Assembly: GCF_029784155.1 (NCBI RefSeq)
Contig: NC_073693.1
Location: 145,826,843-145,890,842, forward strand
Length of the DNA: 64,000 nucleotides
Origin: Uranotaenia lowii
Taxonomy: Eukaryota; Arthropoda; Insecta; Diptera; Culicidae
Direction of reading: 5' to 3'
The notes under the pieces were generated by a model. It had not been told where the DNA came from. It did no database searches and saw only the letters and a list, made by a program, of their open reading frames with translations. The translations under genes were made by a program, and so were the position numbers. This document shows, piece after piece, positions 1 to 11,929 of the stretch (its first letter is position 1; each line of letters opens with the position of its first letter).

Positions 1-951
1 TTAACTGTGTTGATCGCAAAATTCTATCCGTTTGGTTCATATTCCTCTGAATAGTTATCTGGATGTAGATTGAAAGTTTTTTGAAATTTAAAATTGTTTT
101 TAAAATGATGTTATCCCTTTAGTTCCCAACCCCGCTTTTAGACGGAGTCCACTAAAATCGATATAACATCAGTGCCAGTCATAATTTTTACTTACTTTTT
201 TGCAAAATGTTTCAAAATATGTTAATATCACAATCCAGGCTTATGAACACTGTTTGACTAGGAGTTGTCAAAAGCTACAGCGAAGAAAAGCTTAAAAACA
301 TGAGAAAATTGGAAATGGACCTATTTTTCGCAAAGTCATCAATACAGTGAGCGAAACAAGAATAGTACAACTATGTGTTTTGTTTGTTAATATATGAACG
401 ACTAGACATCACCAAAATTATCTTCTCCAATTTGTTTTAAATTTTTTTAAAGATAAATCAAGTATAAGTTTACTTTTTTTAACGTAGCAATTGGCAATGA
501 GGACCAAAAATATGAAAAAAGGATGCAAAATAAGAACAGTACTATTTATGTTTTTTAACAAAAACCAGATTATTTCTAAAAATTTTCTGTGAAAAACTGA
601 ATAATAATGCTTCTACAAATTGTTCGAATAGATAACTCCATTCCAAGGAGTTCTCTAGAATTTCAGAGATTTTCAAAGGTCTTAAAAGGAAGTTTAATGA
701 AATGCTCATCTAGAACTAAAGAATTTGATATTTGAGAAAAAAACAGGTTGGAATTCAAAAACTTTGATTTTTACAGTAAACCAAACTTTTTCCATTTTAA
801 AATCGTAGATGACAGCACAATTTTGCAGTTAAAACCAAGTTAAGTTTCAATTTTGATTTTCCCGGTTGCGCCAACGATGATAGGATTGCTTTCCCAATTA
901 CTGGCATATAGACTCGCGCTCTCGAGCAAAATCATCCATGACCACTACACT
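1..951. other. AT-rich unassigned DNA
   Basis: No open frame, RNA gene or terminal-repeat structure is recognised here. The sequence is AT-rich with poly-A and poly-T runs, in keeping with non-coding DNA. Confidence 0.5.
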
Positions 952-1176
952 TTAACACGTTCGTCGCCACGCTCATTTTGGTAGTTTTGCTAGCCGGGCC
1001 CAAAGAAATTTTCAGAGAGAGAAAGCAAAGAGGGAGAACTCCCATATTTGAAACGTGTGGCGATGCTGAGCGGTAAACTCAAGTAAGAGAGCGTCACCTG
1101 CTTTTTGATGTGACGGGCCCCCCCAGGAAATACACCCGTCTGCCGAATATGGGTGACGTGGCGACGAACGTGTTAA
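952..1176. mobile_element. 225-bp piggyBac-type MITE, copy 1
   Basis: The element begins TTAACACGTTCGTCGCCACG and ends with the reverse complement of that 20-mer, so the 20-bp TIRs are perfect. TTAA at both ends (952-955, 1173-1176) is the target site expected of piggyBac-superfamily elements. It has no coding capacity. A second copy of exactly the same length lies at 50893-51117. The internal sequence is GC-richer than its surroundings. The superfamily assignment is inferred from TTAA alone; an unrelated element inserted beside TTAA is the alternative. Confidence 0.85.
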
Positions 1177-1480
1177 CTCGTTCGTCGCTATGGGACCCAT
1201 ATTCGGGTGACGGGTGTATTTCCTGGGAGACCCCGTCACATAAAAGACCGTGTGACGCTCTCTTTGAAGTTAGCCGCTCATTTTGGTAGATTTACTAGAC
1301 GGGCCTAAAGCAATTTTCGGAGAGAAAAAGCAAAGAAGGAGAACTTCAATATTCGAAACGTGTGGCTTAACTGAGCGGCTTACTTCAGTAAAATAGCGTC
1401 ACACGTTTTTGATGTGACGAGGCCTCCCAGGAAAAACACCCGTCACACGAATATGGGTCCCTTGGCGACGAACGTGTTAA
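1173..1480. mobile_element. Foldback relative of the TTAA MITE, sharing a TTAA with copy 1
   Basis: This element shares the TTAA at 1173-1176 with the preceding MITE and ends at TTAA 1477-1480. Its two halves are inverted over roughly 105 nt each (about 1173-1280 and 1372-1480) with around 10-15% mismatch. The first MITE, in contrast, has only about 20-bp TIRs. The arms contain the right-end sequence of the 225-bp MITE, so it looks like a foldback derivative made by inverted duplication of one MITE end. Confidence 0.75.
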
Positions 1481-2123
1481 ACATTCAAGGGAAACAAGAG
1501 AAAAAAATTATATGATTTCCATCTAATTGGATAACTCGCCCTAGAGGCAAGAAAACATAAAAATAGAAATGCTATCGGAGAGAGATACTCGAACTCACAG
1601 CAACATTCTAACTTTGTCATGACAATCCTTTTTTTACCAGTTTACTACCTGAGTCAGTTAAAAACGAGGAAGAATATTCATAGCCTTTCTACCATGGCCA
1701 ATCACCAGAAAAAACTCAAAACGCTGGCTTTCTGACAATTTTTCATCCTATTTTATCTTATGATGGGAATGAGAATTGAAAACAGGCAACCTTACAGAAG
1801 CAGCAATCTCTCAGATTTTAGGTTTTTTTTAAGCTTTTTTTATCAGATTTAAGCTGTCATCTCCAATGCTCTCAAGGCAAACAAAAAACAAAACTCTGAA
1901 AAAAGGTTAAACACGAGATTCGTTAATACTTAGAAAATACATGTTGCTCACACGTTTTATGGAGAATACGTGTAACGTTGCATGGACCTGATTGAAAACG
2001 ATTTTTTTCTTTTTTGCTTTTTTAATGCCTGCTTACATACACACTCACAGGCTGCTTATTACAGTCGGGAAACTTGACCAGTGGTTGATTGCCGTTGGTG
2101 TTAAACAAGAAATTGTCAAAGAA
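1481..2123. other. Unassigned AT-rich DNA
   Basis: No gene, TIR pair or tandem array was recognised. Short open frames here have no recognisable features. Confidence 0.4.
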
Positions 2124-2366
2124 AACTTTAAAAAACGAACACACACATACAAGATCTCAGAGAAACTTCATGTTTCTTTGAAGATATCTCATTACTTAAC
2201 CTAAGCATATCTATCTTTCGAGGATATGATGGCTAGCATCTGGTCAACGCTAAAACCACCAGCCAACAGAAAATGTACTATGTTGCCGTGACCGGGTTTG
2301 ATCTCATGACCTCTGAATTAGAAGACTTGAACGCTATCCTTTGGACCACCGTTGGCGGTAACTTCG
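2124..2366 (-). repeat. tRNA-derived SINE, minus-strand copy
   Basis: Read on the minus strand, the sequence carries a tRNA-like pol III promoter: an A-box-like segment around AAGGATAGCG and a B-box-like segment GAGATCAAACCCGG (canonical B box GGTTCGANTCC). The body continues with a tract that also occurs at 31205-31460 (a GGTTGGTGGTTTTAGC-like core, then GATGCTAG..ATCAT..CCTCGAAAG). Both copies finish with a GTATGTGTTTGTGTTCG-like stretch and a T run. Two diverged copies in opposite orientations sharing box A, box B, body and tail support a SINE family. The family name is not recognised. Confidence 0.75.
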
Positions 2367-2689
2367 TATCTTATTAGGCGGAAAAGTTATTTAATAGCTA
2401 TCGAATAGGAGTAGGTCATTTGTCATTTCAACTGCCAACAATACTGGTGCCTAGCGAGGTATTGCATGATTCTTTTCAAATTTAATATTATAATTAAAAT
2501 GCTGACACGTTTTTATTTCAATGCCAATTTTTTTTCTCCGTGTAGGATAGGCCCAAACCCGTACGAAGGACCCGTCCATGAGGGGGATACGGGGAAAAGG
2601 TTTCGAAATTAAAATTTAGCTAGAAATAATAACAATACTAAAAAAAAATGCAGAAAAATAAGGAAATTGATTCCAAAATCCATTTTCTT

Positions 2690-3330
2690 ACTCTTCACCA
2701 TCACACAAACTCGAGAACAGTGTTCCGAAAATCACTCAATTCTCATGAGAGACACTGAAACGTTTTCAACAGCGAAAGCAAAACCTAAATTGTCGGTTGG
2801 TTTATCTCCCAACGGGGCAAAGATTGTGTTCGACAGCGCTGCTCCGAGAATCAATGAAATAAAATTTGAAAGAGAGACGTTTCTTTTGCAGTTGGAATTC
2901 TCAACTGAGTGAGGAGCTACCTGATTTTCAGTTTCTTCTTTCAGTCAATAACTTTTCTTGCTCAATCACTCACTCACTCACTCGTTTACTGATCGATGAT
3001 CGAATGCTGTCTGCCTGATACATCTTGCTTTGTTGTTGATGTTGTTGGGGAGGACCAAAATAGCCATTCAAACACGCAGGCAGTATGTATGAACATATGG
3101 ATCTGTCGCTTTGCCAGAAAGTACGCAGGTAGTATGAACCGATGCAAGGCCGCATTGATTGAGTTTGAGTGAATTTTCGAATTGGATCTTGTATCAGTCA
3201 GTGTCTCAATCACTTCTGATACACCAGGTAGTGAGCTTGAGAGATCGACTTAGATGCGAATCCGCTCTCGCTTTTGAATCTTGTTTACATCGACTTTGCA
3301 TTGTCGCTCTGCCGAATCTCTAGGGAACAA
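2690..3330. other. GC-richer single-copy island with (TCAC)n
   Basis: Base composition rises relative to both flanks and no repeat partner was seen in the window. A short (TCAC)n microsatellite lies at about 2966-2983. The overlapping short open frames on both strands lack known motifs. It could be conserved non-coding DNA or a diverged repeat. Confidence 0.3.
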
Positions 3331-3479
3331 CAGGCAGCAGCAATCGGCTTTGAATGTTTCCAACTAGAAACCTATCATGAGCGTTTCTTCCGAGTGATTT
3401 TCGGAACACTGCTCGAGAAAATAAGAAATTTCTCTGATATGATTCAAAATATATCAGAATCAAAATTAGAAATCAATTT

Positions 3480-6400
3480 TATTTCCGGTAAGTTAATTAT
3501 TAATTATTCAAATTGATAATACTTATTCTGATCTACAAATTTCAAGTCTAGATTTCAGAAAAAAAAACGAGAAAACGAATCGGAAATAAAATTGAATAAA
3601 CCATAATTTAAAGCTTTGCACGAATCAGGGCACAGAAATAGAATACAGAAAACACATCACCAGATTTCAAAAAATAATCAAATTTCAAATCTGATCGAAA
3701 ATTATCCATACATAATTCAAAATTGTTTAGCAAATTATGTTAATTATTAATCATATTTATTTGAAATTCTTTTCTCCATTTTAAGTTAAAGGTAGTTTGA
3801 AAAAATCTTCTGTTATATCATAAATTAAAAAAAAAAATCAATCACAATTTGAAATGTGAATTTTCAATAAGGAAAAAAAATATCCATTTTGAACTCAAAA
3901 GATTTTATTCAAACCCATAGATGATAATATTTAATTAAATTTCATTTTTTCAATATGTGATGTATTTTCAAGTCAAGACAAACAACAAAGTCAAAGTACT
4001 TTTATATTCAAATTATTAAGTTGTCAAAATTAAAGGCTTTAATAGTTTAAAGTAATTACTTCATATATTAAAAATACAACATGTTTGAAATCATTATCTT
4101 GACAAACGTTGAAAAATGGGCGATTTCTTAAATTATCAAATACGAAACTGATATAAATATTAAAAAGTAATTCAAAGATTTGTTGTAGATATTGAAAGCA
4201 CAAAGTGAATACAAATTATGATTACATAGCGCATTCAAATTAAGCTTGCTACTTTGAATCATTTTTCGATCATTTCATAGATTTACTAAAAGATAATGAC
4301 CAGTTCTTAAAAAGTAATTTAAAAAGATAAATGAAACGATAATCAACTTTCAAGCGTCAATTGAAATGTTGAGTCCTGGATAGGAAAAGCAAGAAAATAT
4401 GTTTTTATTATTGAAATTTTAGATTTATAGGCTTTTTAGAAGATAATGTTTCCAGGACACAAAAATTTAAGAGCTGATAAACTTGAACAAACATATTAAA
4501 ATATTTCAAATAATTGTAATATTGATTGTTTAACGGCTTTTCAGTCAATTTTTATAATCAAAAGGTTTATTGTTTACTACGTTTCGGCTATTTTTTGTAG
4601 CCTTCTTCAGTGGAAATCAATTGTCAGGTGCGTTTTTTGTCTAATTTCTCTTGTAGCTAAAGACCAATGGTTGAAATTTCTGAATAAAAATTCTGTATCA
4701 GTAGGACTGCAACGCTTCATCAGAGACCAATATTATAAAAATTTTACTCAGTCGAATATCGAAAACAATATTGCAAATAATTATATTAGTTTGACTATAA
4801 AATTCCGTTAATTTATTTGAAAATTTGAAAAACAATACAATAACATTTGATCATTGGACCCAAATGAAAAAATTCCTCAGTAAAAAAAAGATCAATTTAT
4901 TTGAAAAAAAAACTTAATTTGAATCCAATTTATCGCTCATATTCGTTCTAATCGTGCTCGACTCGCTCATTTTCAATATCTATTCTTTTTTTTCAATGTT
5001 CCATCTGCCTATTACTTTCATAATTCTGAAATGCTCTTACTTTAAGAATGCAACTTTAACACATGGATCTATTAATAAAATGAACGAACATTACTAACAG
5101 TGATTAAACTCATCATAAATTAATATATAATATGATGATGAAATAGATAAGATTTGAACAATTTTGAGAGAAATTATTTCAATAAAGACGTCTTACCTTT
5201 TTGAAAACATATTTATGGAACTCAAGAGAAAGCATTTTGGTGGCTATGTTTTTATGAAGATTTGTTAGATTGTGGCGTCCTGACATCAAATCTTTTGTCA
5301 GATTTTGTCTATCACGTCTCGTTTTGGTGATACGTAGTATTGAAATGAAACAGTTTTGAGTAAAATCAATCGTTGATATCTGATTACTTAACAAATCTGT
5401 AAGTAACAGACTGTTCTTTCAAAATTTATTAAAAATACATTTTTTTTCTGTGAGAATTGGGAAAAGTAAACAAATAGAAAACATCTTTTTTTTTCGCAGA
5501 AGTCAAATTTTTTCGCGGTCTCAAAGAAAGTTGATAAATACGTTTATATAAAAAATTGGTATATTTTAAAGTTTTGTCAGAAAATTGCAGAAAATGTAAA
5601 GTAAGTGAAATGAACTCATTGCGCACAATGGTTCAAATCCTTAAAAAGCTGGAAAAAAATCCAGTTTTCAAGCCACACCTTACATAGAGGAATTTTGGAG
5701 TCCATACTTAATTTTAACGAGAATATTTATAATTAATTAAAAAATATAAAAATAATAAAAAAAAATTCCAGTATAAAGCTCAAACTCTGTTTTGGCAATC
5801 ATGAAAAAAAAGAAAACTGTGAAAAAAAAATTCAGTTTTTAATTCTTTTCAACTTCCGCCTATAATCCGTTAATATTTTTTTTTTTAATATTTTGAACTA
5901 CTGTATTGCTTGTTAAACACCAATTTGCGACCAAAATACAATTTTTTGAACCGCAATAACTTGTTTGTTTTAAGTTCAATCGAGTTACAGTTTTAAGATG
6001 AAATGTTAGCCTTGATTTAAATTCTGATAAAATCAATGTATTGGTATAAGCAAAGAATAAAATATTTGATAAAAACTAGTTTTTATGCTTCTTTAGAATA
6101 CAATGTCTTAGAATTCCTTTCACTCTTGAGATTCAGTACAACCTCTTCCCGTTATCAGATTTAGCTTAAATTTTGACAATGGCCTCCCGATGATTTTCTT
6201 ATATCATCTCAATCTTTTTTGCAAGCCTTTTGATTTTCAAGCAGATATTTATTGAGAAGATTTTGATAAATAAACTTAAAAAATAACCTAAATTGTGAAT
6301 TTTGACAAAGATCGAACCGTAAACAGCTCTTCACACGATAATACAAACCATATACTTTGTTCAGCAAAGTTTAAGTGCATTTCGCATCTTTTGATTAATA

Positions 6401-6586
6401 GCATTGATGTTAAAAAAATTGGGGCTAGGTACACATTTCGATCAGTTAAATCAAAAATTTTTGAACAAAAAATTTTTTTTCCTTAAAATAGCTTGCTGAT
6501 TTAAAATTTTGATACAAATGTGGTTCATTTTCTATTTTATACGTTAAGTAATTAACTTAAACACAATTTAAAAAATATTAAATATA
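3480..6586. other. AT-rich desert
   Basis: This is very AT-rich sequence with many poly-A/T runs and stop codons in all frames. Apart from the hammerhead-like segment at 4578-4610 no feature is supported. Confidence 0.5.
4578..4610 (-). ncRNA. Hammerhead-ribozyme-like core (Penelope-type)
   Basis: On the minus strand the order is CUGAAGA, then a hairpin (GGCUA / UAGCC with a CAAAAAA loop), then GAAAC followed by GUA. This resembles the type-I hammerhead layout CUGANGA - stem II - GAAA - short stem III - NUH known from Penelope-like retroelements. One extra A lies between CUGAAGA and stem II, and stem I is not obvious. It is therefore a relic, a variant or a look-alike. No Penelope coding sequence was recognised next to it. 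Confidence 0.4.
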
Positions 6587-6730
6587 CTAGCTGATCCCGT
6601 ACGAACTTCGTTTCATGATGATCCGAAATTGAATACCCAAAATTCTCGATAAATAACTTTGCACAAGTTTTCCTGAAATTTACTGCCCGTCTTTTAAAAC
6701 ACACATGCGAGAATTTTCGTTGCAACCCAA

Positions 6731-7500
6731 TGTACAATAACATCAGTATCGCTGAAACAGTGAACAGGTAATATGGACGACTCCTTTTCCGATCCCTGCC
6801 TCAAAATTGGATTTTTGGAATCAATTTCTCATCCCTTAAAACTCCCGTGTCCCAATTTTCATCTAAATCCAATGTATACTAACGTCAATATCGCAAAATC
6901 AGTTAACAGTTATAATGGACGATCCCTTAGGCCGTCCCCTGACCAAGATTTGGATAATTGGTATCAATTTTTTGTCCTTATTAACTCATATGTGCAAATT
7001 TTCATCTCGATCCGATGTATAATAACGTCAATATCATAAAAATATTGAAAAGTAATATGGACGACCCTTTTTGCCGGCCCCTTTTACTAAATTCGTTTCC
7101 TAAAATCGATTGCCCGTCTCTCAAAACTCTCCTGTACCAATTTTCATCTGAATCCAATGCATAATAACGTGAATATCGTGAAAACAGCGAATAATTTAAA
7201 TGGACGACACCTTTGGCTGACCCCTGAATACGCTTTTAATACCTGAAATTTATTGTTCGTCACTCAAAACTCCTATGTGCAAATTTTCATCTTAATCCGA
7301 TGTATAATAACGCCAATATCGCAAAAATATTAAACAGTTGATATGGACGACCCCTTTGGCCGACCCCTGATCCAAAATTAAATAACTGAAATCAATTGGT
7401 CATCTCTCAAAACCTAAATGTGCAAATTTTCATTATAATCCGACCAAAAATGACGTCAATACTGTGTAAACCATATTTGTCTTGTATGGACGACCACCTT
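6731..7500 (+). repeat. Tandem array, about 5.4 units of 142-143 bp
   Basis: Anchors of the form TGTATAATAACGTCAAT recur at about 6731, 6873, 7016, 7159 and 7301, with a decayed one near 7438. Each is followed by a tract like TATGGACGACCCCTTTGGCC and another like GTGCAAATTTTCATC. The period is constant at 142-143 bp, while units differ by many substitutions, so the array is old. Confidence 0.85.
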
Positions 7501-7587
7501 CAGAAGAGGTCATCCGAAAAGCTGAAAACATTTTTCATCATTCCTGGTCCTAATGAGCATCCATGCCAATTTTCAGCTCTCTAGCTC

Positions 7588-8553
7588 TAAAGGGGGGGGT
7601 AGGGTCTAACGGTTAAAAAAAACCACCATGTTGTATTGATTTTCTTTTCTGAAATCGGCACTGCAGTCTATTTTCGAAAAGATGATTATTTTATTTCATC
7701 CAACGTTTCGAGACTGGGTTGGTCTCGAAACTGGAGTCTCGAAACGTTGGATGAAATAAAATAATCATCTTTTCGAAAATAGACTGCAGTGCCGATTTCA
7801 GAAAAGAAAATCAATACAACATCAACAAAAACCAGTCGAAATCTGAACAACATAAAAAAACCACCATTTTCACGATTTTTTTCTAGAGCTATCGTTCAAA
7901 CAAATGTATTCAAATTTTTTGCATTATACAAAGCATTGTTAAAAGAACATTTAGTAATTTTTTCGTAGAAAAATATTGAAAAATGAGCCGGTGACGGAGC
8001 ACTTTCGAGGATGCCTTCTAGAAAACAGGATTTGCGGTGGACACTGTATCTCAGCACAGAATCATCTGAAGTCAAAAAATCAGAGCAAAATATTTTTAAT
8101 GGATGTTTTTCTGGACCCCAGCGTTTTTATTTAACTTTAAAAAAATTTTATGAAATTTTTGTGGCTGTTTGAAGTAAAAACTACGATTTTTCACGAAAAA
8201 ATCCGCCATTTTTCACCTGTAAAATCTCCCCAAAGTAAAAAAACAAAAAAGTAAAAACGTTGGGGTCTGGTATTTTATATGTAGAAAATATGCTCCAAAT
8301 TTGAAAAGAATCGGATAAGTAGTTTTCAAATGACGATGTCCACGGACTTTAAAAATGTGCTTTCGAGAAAAACGCGTTTGAAGTTTCGGCTCTTGCTTTC
8401 TTGCAGTATAAGATAGGAGGAGATAAAGGCCTATAATTTCTACAGTTTTGCTTCAATTGACTTGAAAATTTGACACAACATTCATAAGAAAATAAAAAAA
8501 ATAAAAAAATCGATTTTTTGAAAGTGTTAGACCCTACCCCCCCCTCCCCCTTA
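7588..8553. mobile_element. TIR element with GTAGGGTCTAAC ends
   Basis: The left end reads TAAAGGGGGGGGTAGGGTCT and the right end is its inverted counterpart, ending CCCCCTTAA, with GTAGGGTCTAAC shared. A TAA-like target repeat is possible. No coding remnant is recognised. It was inserted into the tandem-core repeat and was later hit by the palindromic insertion at 7630-7853. Confidence 0.65.
7616..7867. mobile_element. Palindromic insertion: perfect 88-nt arms, 14-bp TSD
   Basis: Positions 7628-7715 are the exact reverse complement of 7735-7822, separated by a 19-nt spacer. The insertion is bracketed by a 14-bp direct repeat, AAAAAAACCACCAT, at 7616-7629 and 7854-7867. About 31 nt of non-palindromic sequence lie between the right arm and the right duplication. 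Arms facing the centre end in GTCTCGAAACGTTGG, which resembles the GAAAC-side half of a Penelope hammerhead motif. Perfect arms imply a recent insertion or gene-conversion-like repair. Confidence 0.8.
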
Positions 8554-8626
8554 AGACAACTGACTCTTTAGAGGACAAACAAACAAACATATAAACAAAC
8601 AAACACACAGAAATCGTTTTTATATA

Positions 8627-9590
8627 TAGGGGAGAGTGGGGATACTTGATCCCCTTTTCTTATTTTCACCATATCTTTTTGGAAAAAAATAGAAACTCGC
8701 CGTCTTTGACATTTTCTGACAGCTTGTAACTTCAAGTTTGTACGCTCCAAAAATTAGAACGATACTTGAACCCGTTGATGAGCTTTTTTCGTGGGAGTAA
8801 AAAAATTGCGATTTTTCTGAAGTTAGGGGAGACTTGATCCCCTATTGAAGGAGACTTGATCTTTTATTCAGGAAGCCCTAATCCTTGTATAAAAATCAAA
8901 CAAAACCCCAAGATAGAATGTTAATTGACTATTTTTATCATGTTTGTTCTCATATCACAATTTATAGCAGACATAAGAAGAAAATTCTATAACTTTGTCT
9001 CAACGCTAATGACATTGCATACTTTAAGGCGCTATTTTTTAGATTTAATAGAAATTTAATTATTTTTGCCCTTTTCTTTAGACAATTGTTTGATAAATAT
9101 TATTTTTTGGATAAATATTAGTAATTTCGTAATCAGCAATCATAACGATCAATTCAGAAGATGAATATGCCGTTTGGAAGGGGGATCAATTGTACCCAAC
9201 TCTAGGGGATCAATTATACCCATAATCAACATTTTAGAAAACTTTTTCTGAAAAAAGTTGAGAGTTTTCTATTACTTTGAAAGTATTTTGTTCATTTTAC
9301 GCTCGAACGATTGATACATTGGAACAAATATTTTTTTCATTATTTTCCCATGTAAGGAACATTTTAAAGTGATGAAAAAGATCCTCAAGTTATATTTTGT
9401 GAAATTTTTCAAACAAAGTTCAATTACTCAAACAATTATTTTGTTAAAATTTTTTAAACTACAAGTATAGTTATTTTGCTCATTTTGACACATTTTTCTA
9501 GAACATGTGATCTTTGTAAGACATTCCAGTTTCGAGATAAAGCTAAGGAATCAAGTATCCCCAGGGATCAAGTATCCTCATTCTCCCCTA
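8627..9590 (+). mobile_element. TAGGGGA-ended TIR element, family A copy 1
   Basis: The left end TAGGGGAGAGTGGGGATACT and the right end (inverted TAGGGGAGAATGAGGATACT) form TIRs of about 27 bp. TA at each edge could be the target site. Subterminal and internal copies of a GATCAAGTATCCCC or GATCAATTGTACCC motif recur at least six times in both orientations and could be transposase-binding repeats. No transposase is recognised, so it is non-autonomous. A second, inverted copy lies at 14148-15084. Confidence 0.85.
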
Positions 9591-10157
9591 TAGATTAATT
9601 TTAAAACCAAATATCTGAAAAGTGGACTTTTTTCTAAGATGGCGTTTGCGGAACCTCCAAAAATTATTTTTTAGTTGGCCCCATACAAAAATTTGAGGGT
9701 GAGCCTCCAGATTCCAAGACATTATGCAATTTTAGCCACCCTAATGAGCATATACTAAAAACTTGTTTTATAGTCGAGGAAAGGTTTTTGTGAGTCCAGA
9801 TTTGAATTTCAATACAAATGGTTTATTAAATTGCAGATCGAAATTGAAAAATTGAAAACAAGTTTCAATTCGTAAACGTCCTATTGTTTCGTAGAATATA
9901 ATGTCTTAGGCCTAGAGTAATACAAGATTAAATTCTGCCGGAAGCGGGATGGATTTTTGAGCCTTCTTGAGGAATCAGATATTAGACATTTTGTTATTTG
10001 TTTTTTTTTTAGGAATAAATTTAGGTCACAAATAATTTTTAAGAGTTTATAGTTAAAATATAAGATCCTTCAGCTGTCTGAGTCAAAATTTCTCCCATAC
10101 AATTAAAATCAAACTCTGTTTAAAATATATTGAATTGCGATATTAAAATAGAGGATA
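9591..10157. other. Unassigned AT-rich DNA
   Basis: No gene or repeat boundary could be supported. Confidence 0.4.
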
Positions 10158-11378
10158 TAAAGAGTGTATTCGATAAAGTGCAACACTTTGATCACTGATT
10201 AACATCTGAATGCATCGATGAGAATTTAAATAATTTTTAGTGAAGCTCTTAATGTAATGTTAACATGTCGAAAGTTTTGAGACTTTTTATCAAGTGGTTT
10301 TTGAAATAGCTTCAAATGAAGAAGGTCATTGACCACAATTCTTGGGCAGGATAGTAAAAATCCAGATAAGTCCCAGTGGAAGACTCAAAAACTGATGGAA
10401 ATCAGCTTTTTGACTAAAATTCTTATGGTTAATCTTTCAAGGAGACTTTGAAAATCAAACTGTGAGCTAAAATTTTAATAAAAGTGAAGCTGATAGATTC
10501 CATGAAGTTGAGTATAGTGAGTGGTTCCATCAATCGTTTTCCAAAAATATAAATAGGGGTAGTGATATAACTGACAAGTATATAAACAGGCCAGACTTTA
10601 TTCCTACAATTTTGAAAAACTGCCTTCCGGTAAAATTAACAAAATACGGAGGTAAAATTGTGCAAAAAATATTGGGAGCGTTAGTGTTGAGGTATTTTTG
10701 ATATTTTGTGATGGACAGGACAGCAAAACGAACCTTCTAGCGGTCATCTGGCAGGTTTCCTGCCAGAAAATTTTCGTTGAGAAATCTCTCCCGGATGTTT
10801 CGGAGATAAACAAGGAGAAAAAAATTAAAAAAATTGATTAATAGTACTTGAGGAGGCTGACGATCTGTGGAAGTTGCAAATCAGTCAGTGTTTTATAATG
10901 ACTGACACGATAAATGGCTAAATATACAAAGAAGACTCCCTTCAAAGGCGACCATTTTTCCTGTGTCTTCAGTAAGTCCAACAAAGTTGATATTTTGTTT
11001 TGGTCGGATCTGGAATCGTGCATCACGTAAAAACTATGGTAAAGTGATAGAAAATCAAATATGTTGTTTTTTTTTTGCAAAAGGTAATTACGACCAAATT
11101 TAAAACTTTTGAATTATTTTGAAGGTTAACATAAAACTTTATCAATAATAGCCGTGTTTGGAAAAAGGGGTGGTTCATGGTATTCGATATAGATGGCGCC
11201 CGTGATGCCCAAACATTAATATCGAGAAAATTTCTCCATTGGACGCTATTTAAAAAATCCACTTGAGAAAACGTCACCAAATGTTGCCCATATAAACTAG
11301 GCAGCAGCACTGAAAATTCATGTATTTAAAAGGTTTTCACAAAACAAAGTGTTGCAAAGTTTTCGAATGCACTCCTTA
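10158..11378 (+). pseudogene. Tc1/mariner-superfamily transposon remnant with transposase relic
   Basis: The ends are inverted: AGTGTATTCGATAAAGTGCA near 10163 and its counterpart near 11374, both leading to CAACACTTTG. TA dinucleotides at 10158-10159 and 11377-11378 fit the TA target of this superfamily. Conceptual translation on the plus strand gives TING-stop-IYKEDSLQRR at 10907-10951 and, in another frame, FWSDLESC at 10998-11021. The latter matches the F-W-x-D-L-x-S-C block around the second catalytic aspartate of Tc1/mariner-type transposases. Frames are broken by several stops and at least one shift, so it is dead. The subfamily (for example DD37E or maT-like) cannot be fixed by eye. 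Confidence 0.7.
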
Positions 11379-11929
11379 TGTAGATTGAAGTGCAATAGTT
11401 CAAAGCGAAATATATCAGAAACCCCTAATTTGGGCAAAGTTATGAGAGTTTGGATATTATCTGAACGTATTCACATTTTTTCATAAAATAAACCTAAACC
11501 CAAATAGATTTATCATTATTTCTATTAAGCGAGCAAACACAGGACAATTTTTATAAGTCTGATTTGAACGCTCTTCTGCTTATACGCTTCAATAAAATGT
11601 CACTTTAGTGAATTTTCTCTCCCATCAATTTTTTTTGAATAATATTTAACCGGCCTCGATATGCGCGGAAAATAAATCTGGATTTCTATTTCGATACAAT
11701 GACATTATGATAAAATCCCTTTTATAAGGTTTGTATATTTTCACTACATAAATTGTTTTCGTTCTTCTGATCTCAAACTAGGAGAATGTTTTTTAATGCA
11801 ACTTTAACCTTAGAAAATATTTATTAGATTTTCCATCCTGAATGTCTGAAATTAAATGGCAACGGCTGGCTTCAACAAAATCAAAATGTAGCTATTTATG
11901 AATTTAATTACATAACATCAGAGTTTTCG

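Larger units (their letters stand above)
6587..8626. repeat. Dispersed repeat with tandem core, ending in a (CAAA)n/TATATA tail
   Basis: The block opens with CTAGCTGATCCCGTACGAAC and closes with a CAAACAAACAAACACACAG run and TATATATA. This layout recalls a widespread arthropod repeat type, but I cannot name the family. Its core is a tandem array of 142-143-bp units at 6731-7500. It is interrupted by the TIR element at 7588-8553, after which the outer sequence resumes. Confidence 0.55.
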
